Assembly: GCF_014205215.1 (NCBI RefSeq)
Contig: NZ_JACHNC010000001.1
Span: 935,001 to 999,000, forward strand
DNA length: 64,000 bases
Source: Actinoplanes lobatus
Lineage (GTDB): Bacteria; Actinomycetota; Actinomycetes; Mycobacteriales; Micromonosporaceae
Reading direction: 5' to 3'
A program made the position numbers and the translations under genes. Of the stretch, positions 36,333 through 45,510 are shown one piece after another. Every line of letters begins with the position of its first letter. Position 1 is the stretch's first letter. The notes beneath the pieces were generated by a model. The model searched no databases, was not told the DNA's origin, and saw only the letters and a program-made list of their open reading frames with translations.

Positions 36333-36836
36333 ATGGACTTCGATGGCTTCTACCGGGACACGTCCCGGCGGCTGTTGCGATACGCGTACGGGCTCACCGG
36401 CGATCCGGGCGAGGCCCAGGATCTGGTGCAGGAGGCGTACGCGCGGGCGTGGCAGCGCTGGCGCAGGGTGTCCGGGTACGACGACCCCGAGGCCTGGCTG
36501 CGGCTGGTGGTGAACCGGCTGTCCGCGGACCGGTGGCGCCGCCTCGGGGTCCGCCGCGCGCGGGCCGCCGCCGAGCCACCGCTGCCGGCGGTCGACCCGC
36601 CGTCGGAGGACGTGGTCCTGCTGGTCCGGGCGATGCGCGAGCTGCCGGACAAGCAGCGGCGCGCCCTGGCCCTGCACTACCTGCTGGACCGGTCGATCGC
36701 CGAGATCGCCTCCGAGTCCGGGGCCTCGCAGAACACCGTCAAGTCCTGGCTGTCCCGGGGCCGTGCCGCGCTGGCGGCCGCACTCGGCGACACCCGCGCC
36801 ACCGTCACCCCGGAAGGAGCCCGCCGTGCCCACTGA
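36333..36836 (+). CDS. SigE-family ECF-type RNA polymerase sigma factor
   Basis: 167 residues. Region 2 with FDGFYRDTSRRLLRYAYGLTGDPGEAQDLVQEAYARAWQRW (-10 recognition) and region 4 with LPDKQRRALALHYLLDRSIAEIASESGASQNTVKSWLSRGRAAL (-35 recognition). The SigE subfamily name is the actinobacterial one (short sigma-70, no extracytoplasmic anti-sigma with zinc motif visible). Its 3' end overlaps the start of the propeller-like membrane protein by 11 bases, so that protein is probably its regulator or main output. Confidence 0.93.
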   Translation: MDFDGFYRDTSRRLLRYAYGLTGDPGEAQDLVQEAYARAWQRWRRVSGYDDPEAWLRLVVNRLSADRWRRLGVRRARAAAEPPLPAVDPPSEDVVLLVRAMRELPDKQRRALALHYLLDRSIAEIASESGASQNTVKSWLSRGRAALAAALGDTRATVTPEGARRAH

Positions 36837-38274
36837 CCTGGACGACCTGTTCACCGCCCTGGGCCGGCAGGCCGACACGCTTCCCCTGGCCGGCGCCGAA
36901 GGGGCCCGGCAGCGCGGCCGGCAGCGCCGCGCCCGCAACCGCGCCGTGCTGGCCGGTGTCGTCGTGCTGGCGGTGCTCACCGGGATCGGCATGACCGTCA
37001 CCCGGGAACGGCATGCGGAACCGATCCTCCCGGCCACCACCCCGGCCCGGGTCCGCGGCCTGTCGCCGGTCGGCGAACCGCAGCGGCTCGGCGAGGGCCG
37101 GATGTGGAACAACGCCCGGATCTCCGGGAACCGGGTGATCGGCTTCTCCACGGTCGGCGACGGTGGCCACGAGACGGTCGCCGTGGACACCTCGACCGGT
37201 GCGACCCTGTGGCGGATCTCCAGCCGGGACACGTACTACCGCGGGGTGGCGGCCACCGCCGGAGCGGTCATCCTGCTCCGCGAGTCGACCGACTTCTCCG
37301 GGGAGATCGACGACCCGCAGAACCGGGTCCTGGAGTTCCACGACCCGGCCACCGGCACGAAGCGCTGGGAACTGGCCCACACCGACCGGGACCGGCTGGT
37401 GCTGCACGACAAGGTCCTGGTCCGGCTGGCCGGCGCGACCGGGGTGACCGAGGCGTACGACCTGGTCAGCGGGCGCAAGCTGTGGTCGGTTCCGGCCGGC
37501 GCGGACCGGCCGCTGCTGATGGACGGGATGGTGACCGAGGCGGACGCGCATGAATACGGCAGTGGCAACGACGCGCTCTTCGATCCGTCCTCGGTGAAGG
37601 CCTTCCCGTACACCGACGACCGTCTGGTCCAGGTGACCGCGGCCGGCCGGGTGGTGATCCGGGACATCCGCAACGGCAAGGTCCGGTCGACCGTCCAGGC
37701 GGAGACGGCCGGCATCGAGGAGGTGACCGCATACGAGGGAACCGTCTACCTCACCGCGCGTACCGGCCAGGGGCTACAGGTCGGCACCCCGGAGCGGATC
37801 CTGCACCGTCGGCAGGCTCCCTGGGAGTGGGAGGACTACGCCCCGTGCGGGCGTGAACGGCTCTGCGTCTTCGAGTACCAGGATCAGAAGGCCCGCACCG
37901 TCATGATCGACGCCACCACCGGGGCGGTGCTGCGGACCACCGGGGCGGTGCCGGGCAACGGGATCGCCTCGCTGCGGACCGGCCGTCTCCTGATGAGCTT
38001 CGGCGGCGAGGGCGGCACCGCGCTCTACGACCCGGACGGCCAGGCGATGTACTCCGACAACGGGTTCGGCGGCTTCCTCGACGACGGCAACGCGCTCACC
38101 CTCACCCAGGACGCGGGCGATCGTCAGTACACCGCCCGCGCTGTCTCCACCATCGACTACCAGAAGAGCAAGATCGGCATCCTCCCGGAGGTCTCCGGGC
38201 GGTGCGACTGGGACGAGACGGTGCTGACCTGCCCGGCCGGGCGGGAGCTGCGGATCTGGCGCTTCACCCGCTGA
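36826..38274 (+). CDS. Membrane-anchored beta-propeller (PQQ-like) protein
   Basis: 482 residues from GTG 36826 behind GGAAGGAG. Cytosolic N terminus of about 38 residues (DDLFTALGRQADTL...RQRRARNR), one transmembrane helix (AVLAGVVVLAVLTGIGM) and a large outside domain of about 420 residues with repeated blades: VDTSTGATLWRISS, FHDPATGTKRWELAH, DLVSGRKLWSVPAG, DIRNGKVRST, DATTGAVLRTTG. Such proteins are commonly encoded after SigE-like sigma factors in Micromonosporaceae. The short cytosolic segment could bind the sigma factor (inference); the propeller may sense an extracellular signal. Confidence 0.82.
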   Translation: MPTDLDDLFTALGRQADTLPLAGAEGARQRGRQRRARNRAVLAGVVVLAVLTGIGMTVTRERHAEPILPATTPARVRGLSPVGEPQRLGEGRMWNNARISGNRVIGFSTVGDGGHETVAVDTSTGATLWRISSRDTYYRGVAATAGAVILLRESTDFSGEIDDPQNRVLEFHDPATGTKRWELAHTDRDRLVLHDKVLVRLAGATGVTEAYDLVSGRKLWSVPAGADRPLLMDGMVTEADAHEYGSGNDALFDPSSVKAFPYTDDRLVQVTAAGRVVIRDIRNGKVRSTVQAETAGIEEVTAYEGTVYLTARTGQGLQVGTPERILHRRQAPWEWEDYAPCGRERLCVFEYQDQKARTVMIDATTGAVLRTTGAVPGNGIASLRTGRLLMSFGGEGGTALYDPDGQAMYSDNGFGGFLDDGNALTLTQDAGDRQYTARAVSTIDYQKSKIGILPEVSGRCDWDETVLTCPAGRELRIWRFTR

Positions 38275-39351
38275 TCACCTGATGACGGCCCCGCGCAGCA
38301 CGATCCGGCGCGGGGCCCGCACCACGCGCAGGTCGGCGCGCGGGTCGGCGTCGTAGACCACCAGGTCGGCGAGACCGCCCTCGACCAGGCCGGGGAAACC
38401 CAGCCACTCGCGCGCCCGCCAGGAGGCGGCGGCCAGCACGTCGACCGCCGGGATGCCGGCCTCGTGCAGGTAGAGCATCTCCTCGGCGGCCAGCCCGTGC
38501 CGGATGCCGCCGCCCGCGTCGGTGCCCACGTAGATCGGGACGCCGGCCTCGTGCGCGGCCAGCACCACCGACGGGAACCGGTCGCGCAGCGCGATCATGT
38601 GGTCGGCGTACCCGTCGAACTTGCCGCGCGCGTTGTCGGCGATGCCCCCGAACGTCCGGATGTTGATCATCGTGGGCACCAGCGCGGTCTTCCGCCGGGC
38701 CATCTCGTCGATCAGGTCCAGGGTGAGCCCGGTGCCGTGCTCCACCGAGTCGACCCCGGCCTTCACCATGATCTCCACCCCCTCCTCGGAGAAGGTGTGG
38801 ACGGCGGCGCGGGCGCCCGCGGCGTGCGCGGCCTCGACGGCGGCGGTCATGGTCGCGGCATCCCAGCTCGGGGCGAGATCCCCCACCGAACGGTCGATCC
38901 AGTCGCCGACCAGCTTCACCCAGCCGGTCCCGGCCTTCGCCTGCTCGGTCACGGCGGCGGCGACCTCCGCACCGGCCACCTCGACGCCGATGTCGCGCAG
39001 ATAGCGGCGGGGCGCGGCCACGTGCCGCCCGGCGCGGGCGAGGCGCGGCACGCCCGGTTCGTCGTCCAATTCGGGGTACGGGTACGGCGAGCCCGCGTCC
39101 CGGATCGCCAGCACTCCCGCGTCACGATCCTGATGGGCCAGCTCCCGGGCCTGGCCGACACTCTCGATCGGCTTGGCCCCGTAGGCGATCCCCAGGTGAC
39201 AGTGCGCGTCGACCAGCCCCGGCACGATGAACCCGCCGTCGCTGATCGTCTCCGCATCGGCCACCGGCTCGAAGGTGACCCTGTCCCCCACCAGCCACAG
39301 GTCCCGGACCTCACCGTCCGGCAGAACCGTCCCACGCACATGCAACGCCAT
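38275..39351 (-). CDS. Amidohydrolase-family metal-dependent hydrolase
   Basis: 358 residues. TIM-barrel amidohydrolase: HCH motif His50/His52 in GLVDAHCHLG, putative carboxylated Lys in GTGWVKLVGDW, His in AAVHTFSEEG and EHGTGL, Asp in YVGTDAGGGIRHG. The small beta-sandwich is formed by both termini (VRGTVLPDGEVRDLWLVG, VEGGLADLVVYDADPRADL). Resembles imidazolonepropionase-like or Xaa-Pro dipeptidase-like members; substrate unknown. Its stop abuts the stop of the convergent propeller gene without a gap. Confidence 0.9.
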   Translation of the reverse strand: MALHVRGTVLPDGEVRDLWLVGDRVTFEPVADAETISDGGFIVPGLVDAHCHLGIAYGAKPIESVGQARELAHQDRDAGVLAIRDAGSPYPYPELDDEPGVPRLARAGRHVAAPRRYLRDIGVEVAGAEVAAAVTEQAKAGTGWVKLVGDWIDRSVGDLAPSWDAATMTAAVEAAHAAGARAAVHTFSEEGVEIMVKAGVDSVEHGTGLTLDLIDEMARRKTALVPTMINIRTFGGIADNARGKFDGYADHMIALRDRFPSVVLAAHEAGVPIYVGTDAGGGIRHGLAAEEMLYLHEAGIPAVDVLAAASWRAREWLGFPGLVEGGLADLVVYDADPRADLRVVRAPRRIVLRGAVIR

Positions 39352-39368
39352 GGGTAAGTACTACCGGA

Positions 39369-39956
39369 TCAAGCATCGTCCCGTGCAGCGAGGTATTTAT
39401 CACGCAACGCCGTGAACACCCCAAGGTTGATCTTGATCGGAAAGGGTTTCTCGGTCTCGAAGACCTCACTGGTGCTGGTGACGATCTCGTAGTCGCCCCT
39501 GTCGCTGATCCGGGACTCGGTCAGCACCACGCCATGATCGAAGGTGACCGGGTCGACGACCAGGTAAGTGCCAATGCCGGCCATGGCGTAGACACGCGCC
39601 TTGGCATGCATGTCACGCCAGTGCGAACTGGGCGAGATGATCTCAACAGCGAGGATCGCCCGATCGATGGGTGCGGGAGTCCTCAGGATGACGCTGTCGT
39701 GCACCACCACGACATCCGGCCGAGGCTCATTGCGGCGATCGACCTCCATCGAGTAGTCGGTCACGACGCTGTAGCCCTCAGGACAGCCGTGCTCCAGAGC
39801 GGTCGCGATCTTGTTTCCAAGGATCTGATGTAGGCCGGTAGGGGACGGCAAGATCAGCCTTCCGTCGATCAACTCATAGTTGAGATCCGGCGGAAGGCTG
39901 GCCAGGTCGTCGATGGTCCAGTCCTGCTTGTCAGGCAACTGAAGGGCAGCGGTCAC
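39369..39956 (-). CDS. Uma2-family (DUF820) putative restriction endonuclease
   Basis: 195 residues from GTG 39956 behind GAGGAGGAGCTC. The PD-(D/E)xK-type motif is RPDVVVVHDS followed by ILAVEIISPSSHWRDM; preceded by YELIDGRLILPSPTGLHQ, typical of Uma2. Family members are abundant in cyanobacteria and actinomycetes; biological role unclear. It is a single gene with no methyltransferase neighbour. Sequence is slightly less GC-rich than its flanks. Confidence 0.82.
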   Translation of the reverse strand: MTAALQLPDKQDWTIDDLASLPPDLNYELIDGRLILPSPTGLHQILGNKIATALEHGCPEGYSVVTDYSMEVDRRNEPRPDVVVVHDSVILRTPAPIDRAILAVEIISPSSHWRDMHAKARVYAMAGIGTYLVVDPVTFDHGVVLTESRISDRGDYEIVTSTSEVFETEKPFPIKINLGVFTALRDKYLAARDDA

Positions 39957-40036
39957 GAGCTCCTCCTCACGTGGATCGCCACCCATACTACTTGCTCCTT
40001 GACACCTAGCGCAATACAGCCTGACGGGTGACTAGA

Positions 40037-41596
40037 TCAGCGATTGTCATCCTTTGGAGGCTTGCTGAGCTTGTTGAAGTCGAGCTTCGGCAGCTTGAAA
40101 CCGGGCGGCATCCCCTGCCCACCGCCCAGCGCGCCCGGGTCGAGGCCCGGCGGCAGCTGCGGCATCCCACCCGGGAACCCGGCGGGCATCCCGCCCGGCC
40201 GCCCGCCGACCCGCGGCCGGTTGCCACCCTTCGTGCCCTTGCGCTTGTTCTTCGAGCTCTTCGTGGCGCTGCGCCGGGAACCGGGCAGGCCCATCATCCC
40301 GGTCATCTGCTTCATCATCTTCTGCGCCTCGGTGAAGCGGTTCAGCAGCTGATTGACGTCCATCACGGTGACGCCGGAGCCGTTCGCGATACGCAGCCGG
40401 CGCGAGCCGTTGATGATCTTCGGGTTGCTGCGCTCGCCGGGCGTCATCGAGCGGATGATCGCGGTGACCCGGTCGAAGTGACTGTCGTCGAGCTCGTCGA
40501 GCTGCCCCTTGAGCTGGCCCATCCCGGGCATCATGCCGAGGATGTTGGCGATCGGGCCCATCTTGCGGACCGCGATCAGCTGGTCCAGGAAGTCCTCCAG
40601 CGTGAACTGCTCGCCACCGAGCAGCTTGCTGGCCATCTTCTCCTTCTGGTCCTCGTCGAAGGCCTGCTCGGCCTGCTCGATGAGGGTCAGCAGGTCGCCC
40701 ATGTCGAGGATCCGCCCGGCCATCCGGTCGGGGTGGAAGACGTCGAAGTCCTCCAGCTTCTCACCGGTGGAGGCGAACAGGATGGGCTGGCCGGTGACGT
40801 GCCGGACGGAGAGCGCGGCGCCACCGCGGGCGTCACCGTCGAGCTTGGAGAGGACCACACCGGTGATGCCGACGCCGTCGCGGAACGCCTCGGCGGTGCG
40901 GACCGCGTCCTGGCCGACCATCGCGTCGATGACGAAGATGACCTCGTCCGGGTCGACCGCGGCGCGGATGTCGGCGGCCTGCTGCATCATCTCGGCGTCG
41001 ATGCCGAGGCGGCCGGCGGTGTCGACGATGACGATGTCCTTGGCGGTGCGCTTGGCGTGCTCGATCGAGTCACGTGCGACCTGCACCGGGTCGCCGACGC
41101 CGTTGCCCGGCTGCGGGGCGTAGACGTCCACTCCGGCCCGCTGGGCGAGCACCTGGAGCTGGTTGACCGCGTTGGGGCGCTGAAGGTCACAGGCGACCAG
41201 CAGCGGCTGGTGGCCCTGCCCCTTCAGCCAGCGGGACAGCTTGCCGGCCAGCGTGGTCTTACCGGAGCCCTGGAGGCCGGCCAGCATGATCACGGTCGGC
41301 GGCTGCTTGGCGAACTGCAACCGCCGGCTCTCGCCGCCGAGGACCTGGATCAGCTCCTCGTTGACGATCTTGATGATCTGCTGGGCCGGGTTGAGGGCCT
41401 GGGAGACCTCGGCGCCGAGCGCCCGCTCCTTCAGGTTGGCGATGAACGCCTTGACCACCGGAAGCGCGACATCCGCCTCCAGCAGCGCGAGACGGATCTC
41501 GCGGGCGGTGGCATCGATGTCGGCATCGGTGAGCCGGCCTTTGCCGCGGAGCTTGCCGAAGATCCCGGAGAGGCGGTCACTCAAGGTGTCAAACAC
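40037..41596 (-). CDS. ffh: Signal recognition particle protein Ffh
   Basis: 519 residues. GTPase that binds signal sequences and 4.5S RNA and docks to FtsY. N domain (FDTLSDRLSGIFGKLRGKG), G domain with P-loop GLQGSGKTTLAGKL, DTAGRLGIDAEMMQ, SKLDGDARGGAALS and TGQPILFASTGEKLEDF. M domain with EDFLDQLIAVRKMG and SRRLRIANGSGVTVMDVNQLLNRF. A Gly/Met/Pro-rich tail of about 60 residues (GGMPAGFPGGMPQLPPGLD) extends beyond the usual end and could help bind hydrophobic signals. Marks the edge of the backbone before the polysaccharide island. Confidence 0.97.
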   Translation of the reverse strand: MFDTLSDRLSGIFGKLRGKGRLTDADIDATAREIRLALLEADVALPVVKAFIANLKERALGAEVSQALNPAQQIIKIVNEELIQVLGGESRRLQFAKQPPTVIMLAGLQGSGKTTLAGKLSRWLKGQGHQPLLVACDLQRPNAVNQLQVLAQRAGVDVYAPQPGNGVGDPVQVARDSIEHAKRTAKDIVIVDTAGRLGIDAEMMQQAADIRAAVDPDEVIFVIDAMVGQDAVRTAEAFRDGVGITGVVLSKLDGDARGGAALSVRHVTGQPILFASTGEKLEDFDVFHPDRMAGRILDMGDLLTLIEQAEQAFDEDQKEKMASKLLGGEQFTLEDFLDQLIAVRKMGPIANILGMMPGMGQLKGQLDELDDSHFDRVTAIIRSMTPGERSNPKIINGSRRLRIANGSGVTVMDVNQLLNRFTEAQKMMKQMTGMMGLPGSRRSATKSSKNKRKGTKGGNRPRVGGRPGGMPAGFPGGMPQLPPGLDPGALGGGQGMPPGFKLPKLDFNKLSKPPKDDNR

Positions 41597-41661
41597 GATG
41601 CGACTTCCCGTTGGTCGTAACTGTTGGCGTCGCCCGCAAGCCTAGCCGGACCGTCTCGGGG

Positions 41662-41892
41662 TCACCGGTTCCGCATCCGGTACGTCCGCGCGGCCGCCTC
41701 GATCCGCCGCTGCGTCCGGGTGCCGGGGGCCAGGCCCTTCTTCACCTTCGCGTAGAGGAGAGCGCCGCCGCCGAGCACGAGAGCGCCCACGATCAGGTAG
41801 AAGAGCACCGGGCCGAGGATCGCGCTGGCCACCCAGCCCACCACGACCACTCCGGCGATCAGTGCCACCAGATATCCGATTGCCTTGCCCAT
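41662..41892 (-). CDS. Small two-helix membrane protein
   Basis: 76 residues from ATG 41892 behind GGGAGG. Two adjacent hydrophobic helices (AIGYLVALIAGVVVVGWVA and LGPVLFYLIVGALVLGGGALLYA) followed by a basic tail (KVKKGLAPGTRTQRRIEAAARTYRMRNR). No known family recognised. Just upstream of ffh on the same strand, 66 bases away. Confidence 0.75.
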   Translation of the reverse strand: MGKAIGYLVALIAGVVVVGWVASAILGPVLFYLIVGALVLGGGALLYAKVKKGLAPGTRTQRRIEAAARTYRMRNR

Positions 41893-42130
41893 CGCGGCCT
41901 CCCGCTGTCGTCGCGTCGTCGCCGCTTTCCACCATGGCCTGTCCGCGCAACCGCCCGCATCGGCCGAGACCCCGATCCGTTCCCCTAAGGGTGGGGCTTC
42001 CGCGTTTCTCCCTGATACCCGGATGAAACGGTGTAAACCCCAGATAACAGGTGCAACTCCTGATATAGACCGCAACTTCCGTCTCAGCCCTGACGTTATG
42101 TCGTCGAACGTGCGGCGAAAGGACTACGGC

Positions 42131-43882
42131 GTGGCCCTGCGACAGATCCTGCGGCTGACCCCCTGGTCGGTGCGACGGCGGATCTTCGAGACGGTCGAGA
42201 CACGTGTCCTGCCCCGCGTCGCCCCCGAACGGCGCCTCCGGATCGCCCGGACCCTGATGCCGCTGGGGCCCGGCCGGCGCCCCGCCGAGGCCACCGCGCT
42301 GCGGGTCCGCACCCCGGCCGGCTGGCTGACCGCCCGCGTCGACCCGGCCGCCGCCCCGGCCGACGTCCGCCGCCGCAACCTGGACCGGGTCGTCCAGGCG
42401 CTGGACCGGGCCGGGATCGACTGGTTCCGGGTGCCGGTCCGGGCCGCGTACCGGACCTCGGTGGCGGTCCGCCGCACCGACCGGGACCGGACCCTGCGCC
42501 TGCTCGCCGAACTCGTCACCGGGGATCACGGCACACTGCGGACGGTCTTCCCGGCCGGCCGGCGCGGACGGCGTGAGGCCGAGGTGGTGTCGGTGTCCTG
42601 GCCGGTCACCGACCCCGGCGGCAGTCTGGTGCTCGGTCCCGAACTGGGCTGCGAGGTCGAGTTCTGGCGGGTGACGAAGGACCGGCTGATCTCGCCACGG
42701 CGCAATCCGGTGGCCGACGACATCCCGGCGGACGAGCCGGAGACGACCGCCGCCGAACCGGTCTTCGGGTCGTTCGCGGCGCGGGACGACACCACGGAGT
42801 ACCGGACCCGGCGGGTGTTCACCACGGTCGACCCGGACCGCGTCGACTTCCCGATCGACGTGGTCTACACCTGGGTGGACGGTGGCGACCCGGAGTGGCA
42901 GCAGCGCAAGGCCCGGGCCCTGGAACGGAACCCGTGGGTCGGCGACGTCAGCGCGCAGGCCGCCAACGACTCCCGGTACGTCAGCCGCGACGAGCTGCGC
43001 TACTCCCTGCGCGCCCTGCACTGCTTCGCCCCCTGGGTACGCCGGGTCTTCCTGGTCACCGACGATCAGGCGCCGTCCTGGCTGGACCGGGCGCACCCGC
43101 GGCTCACCGTGGTGAGCCACCGGGAGATCTTCGGCGACACCGGGACCCTGCCGACCTTCAACTCGCAGGCCATCGAGTCGCGGCTGCACCGGATCCCGGA
43201 GCTGGCCGAACACTTCCTCTACCTCAACGACGACGTGATCCTGGGCCGCCCGGTCGGCCCGGAGCTGTTCTTCACCCCGGGCGGGCTGGCCAAGTTCTTC
43301 GCGTCGGCGGCCCGGGTGGACACCGCGCCGCGCGGGCCCGCCGACCGGCCCGCCGACTCGGCCGCCAAGAACAACCGGCGGCTCATCCAGGAGACCTTCG
43401 GCCGGATGCTGACCCGCAAGATGATGCACACCCCGCACCCGTCGCGGCGCAGCGTCATCGAGGAGATCGAGGACCGGTTCGCCGAGCACGTACGGGCCAC
43501 GGCCGGGCACCAGTTCCGGCATCCGGACGACATCTCGCTGCTGTCCTCGCTCCAGCAGTACTACGCGTACCTGACCGGCCGGGCCGCTCCGGGCCGGATC
43601 CGCTACCTCTACACCGATCTGGCGCAGCCGGCCACGCCGCTGCGGCTGGCCCGGCTGCTGCGCTCCCGGGACGTCGACGCGTTCTGCCTCAACGACGTCG
43701 ACGTGCACAGCGCCGCGGTCGCTGACCAGGAGGCCCTGGTCGCCGAGTTCCTTCCCGCCTACCTGCCGTTCGTCTCGCCGTTCGAGTCGCAGCACCGGGT
43801 CCTCCGGGCGATCGCGGCGCCGCGGCGGCCGAACACCGACCGGCCGGTCCCGCCCGATGTGGCGCTGCCGCCCGTCGCCTGA
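42131..43882 (+). CDS. Stealth-family capsule polysaccharide phosphotransferase
   Basis: About 583 residues from GTG 42131 (AAAGGA 7 bases upstream); an ATG at 42098 has no ribosome binding site. Stealth proteins transfer a sugar-1-phosphate from a UDP-sugar to make phosphodiester-linked glycans. Conserved region 1 is IDVVYTWVDGGDPEW (about residue 242), region 2 RDELRYSLRALHCFAPWVRRVFLVTDDQAPSWL, region 3 with FLYLNDDVILGRP, region 4 with QFRHPDDISLLSSLQQYYA. The N-terminal 240 residues are a basic, less conserved domain. First gene of the island; the 205 bases upstream are relatively AT-rich and should hold its promoter. Confidence 0.9.
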   Translation: MALRQILRLTPWSVRRRIFETVETRVLPRVAPERRLRIARTLMPLGPGRRPAEATALRVRTPAGWLTARVDPAAAPADVRRRNLDRVVQALDRAGIDWFRVPVRAAYRTSVAVRRTDRDRTLRLLAELVTGDHGTLRTVFPAGRRGRREAEVVSVSWPVTDPGGSLVLGPELGCEVEFWRVTKDRLISPRRNPVADDIPADEPETTAAEPVFGSFAARDDTTEYRTRRVFTTVDPDRVDFPIDVVYTWVDGGDPEWQQRKARALERNPWVGDVSAQAANDSRYVSRDELRYSLRALHCFAPWVRRVFLVTDDQAPSWLDRAHPRLTVVSHREIFGDTGTLPTFNSQAIESRLHRIPELAEHFLYLNDDVILGRPVGPELFFTPGGLAKFFASAARVDTAPRGPADRPADSAAKNNRRLIQETFGRMLTRKMMHTPHPSRRSVIEEIEDRFAEHVRATAGHQFRHPDDISLLSSLQQYYAYLTGRAAPGRIRYLYTDLAQPATPLRLARLLRSRDVDAFCLNDVDVHSAAVADQEALVAEFLPAYLPFVSPFESQHRVLRAIAAPRRPNTDRPVPPDVALPPVA

Positions 43883-43906
43883 CCAAAACGTTTGAAGGAG
43901 ACATCC

Positions 43907-45169
43907 TTGAGTTACGACGTCGTCATCCTCGGACTCGGGTACGTCGGGCTGCCGCTGGCGCAGCAGGCGATCCGGGCCGGCATGTCGGTGCTCGGCTTCG
44001 ACGTCGACGAGACCGTCGTCCGGAGCCTGGCCGAGGGCCGCTCCCACGTGGACGACCTGAGCGGCACGGACGTGGAGAACATGCTGGCCGGCGGCTTCCG
44101 GCCGACCACCGACGAGACCCTGATCGGGCAGGCCCGGACCGCGGTGATCTGCGTGCCCACGCCGCTCGCCGAGGGCGACGGGCCGGACCTGCGGGCGGTC
44201 CTCGGGGCCACCTCGGCGATCGGCCGCAACCTGCGGCCCGGCATGCTCGTGGTGCTGGAGTCCACCACCTATCCCGGGACCACCGACGACGAGGTGCGGC
44301 CCCGGCTGGAGCAGCTGTCCGGGCTGACCGCGGGCATCGACTTCCACCTGGCGTTCTCACCGGAGCGGATCGACCCGGGCAACGCGGTCTACGGCGCGCA
44401 CAACACGCCGAAGGTGGTCGGCGGCTACACGCCGAAGTGCACCGACCAGGCCGAGGCGTTCTACGGCCGGTTCGTGGAGACCGTGGTGCGGACCCGGTCG
44501 ACCCGGGAGGCGGAGACCGCCAAGCTGCTGGAGAACACCTACCGGCACGTCAACATCGCGCTGGTCAACGAGATGGCGCGGTTCTGCCACGAGCTGGACA
44601 TCGACCTGTGGGACGTGATCCGCGCGGCCGCCACCAAGCCGTTCGGGTTCCAGGCGTTCTACCCGGGGCCGGGCGTGGGCGGGCACTGCATCCCGATCGA
44701 CCCGAACTACCTCTCGCACAACGTGCGCAGCAAGCTCGGCTACCCGTTCCGGTTCGTCGAGCTGGCCCAGGAGATCAACACGACCATGCCGGCCTATGTG
44801 GCCCGGCGCGCCCAGAACCTGCTCAACGCCGACGGCCAGGCGGTCCGCGGGGCGACCGTGCTGCTGCTCGGCATCACCTACAAGGCCGACATCGCCGATC
44901 AGCGGGAGTCGCCGGCCGCCCCGCTGGCCCGGCACCTGGCCGCACTCGGCGCGACGGTCGCCTACCACGATCCGCACGTGACGACCTGGGACCTCGACGG
45001 GGTTCCGGTCTCCCGCACCGACGACCTGACCGGCGCGGCCGCCTCGGCCGACCTGGTGATCCTGGTCCAGAACCACCGCGAGTACGACCCGGACGAGCTG
45101 TCCCGCACCGCGAAACGCTTCTTCGACACCCGAGGCGTTACCACGACCCGCGAGGCCCATCGCCTCTGA
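43907..45169 (+). CDS. UDP-N-acetyl-sugar 6-dehydrogenase (WecC/WbpA-like)
   Basis: 420 residues from a TTG at 43907 behind GAAGGAG. NAD-dependent nucleotide-sugar dehydrogenase. Rossmann motif GLGYVGLPLA at residues 9-18; TYPGTTDDEV; SPERIDPGN; the central Lys in AKLLENTYRHVNIALVNE; catalytic Cys261 in GVGGHCIPIDPNYL. The GGHCIPIDP form and SPERIDPG fit the UDP-GlcNAc/UDP-ManNAc dehydrogenase group rather than UDP-glucose dehydrogenase. It supplies a UDP-aminosugar acid for the surface glycan. 24 bases after the Stealth gene, same operon. Confidence 0.92.
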   Translation: MSYDVVILGLGYVGLPLAQQAIRAGMSVLGFDVDETVVRSLAEGRSHVDDLSGTDVENMLAGGFRPTTDETLIGQARTAVICVPTPLAEGDGPDLRAVLGATSAIGRNLRPGMLVVLESTTYPGTTDDEVRPRLEQLSGLTAGIDFHLAFSPERIDPGNAVYGAHNTPKVVGGYTPKCTDQAEAFYGRFVETVVRTRSTREAETAKLLENTYRHVNIALVNEMARFCHELDIDLWDVIRAAATKPFGFQAFYPGPGVGGHCIPIDPNYLSHNVRSKLGYPFRFVELAQEINTTMPAYVARRAQNLLNADGQAVRGATVLLLGITYKADIADQRESPAAPLARHLAALGATVAYHDPHVTTWDLDGVPVSRTDDLTGAAASADLVILVQNHREYDPDELSRTAKRFFDTRGVTTTREAHRL

Positions 45170-45230
45170 TCCGGTTCCTTCCGCTCCGGCGCCGGGCCGC
45201 TCTCTCTGTTCCGGCGCCGGGCCGTCCGTT

Positions 45231-45343
45231 CTTCAAGACCTTTTCCGGTACGGGGTGGACGGTCCCCAACCGCAGCCACCCGTCCCCTGACGCACCGCGA
45301 GCTGCGCGGGTGGTCCCGCCCGCGAGGCACCGCCGGGCTGAGG
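45231..45343. repeat. Dispersed convergent-gap repeat, copy B-left (inverted)
   Basis: Read on the minus strand this segment starts CTCAGCCCGGCGG and ends with CCACCCCGTACCGGAAAAGG, the same ends as copy A at 3734-3850. It faces copy B-right across a 47-base spacer; their middles share AGCTCGCGGTGCGTCAGGGG with one indel. Upstream, CCGGCGCCGGGCCG occurs twice (45186-45199, 45211-45224). Confidence 0.65.
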
Positions 45344-45390
45344 TCGGTGGCCCGGCATCCACGCGGGCGTGACCGAAAGGGATCACTCGC

Positions 45391-45510
45391 TCACGCCCGG
45401 CGGGCGCGGCACGGTCTGGACCACGCACGGAGCTCGCGGGTGCGTCAGGGGACGTGCGGAAATGCGTTTGGGGGCGCTCCCGACCCGTACCGGAGAAGGG
45501 TTTTCAGGCG
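45391..45510. repeat. Dispersed convergent-gap repeat, copy B-right
   Basis: Starts with ACGCCCGGCGGGCGCGGCAC followed by GGTCTGGACC and ends CCCGTACCGGAGAAGGG then TTTTCAGGCG. The end includes the stop codon of the gtrA-like gene. Together with B-left it makes an inverted pair of about 280 bases filling the gap 45170-45503 between the dehydrogenase and the convergent gtrA-like gene. Confidence 0.65.

Noticed and set aside
39369..39956. Restriction-modification system around the Uma2 gene
   Set aside because: No methyltransferase, specificity or helicase gene adjoins it.
41642..44347. 901-residue minus-strand open frame
   Set aside because: Antisense to the Stealth and dehydrogenase genes, whose conserved regions are clear.
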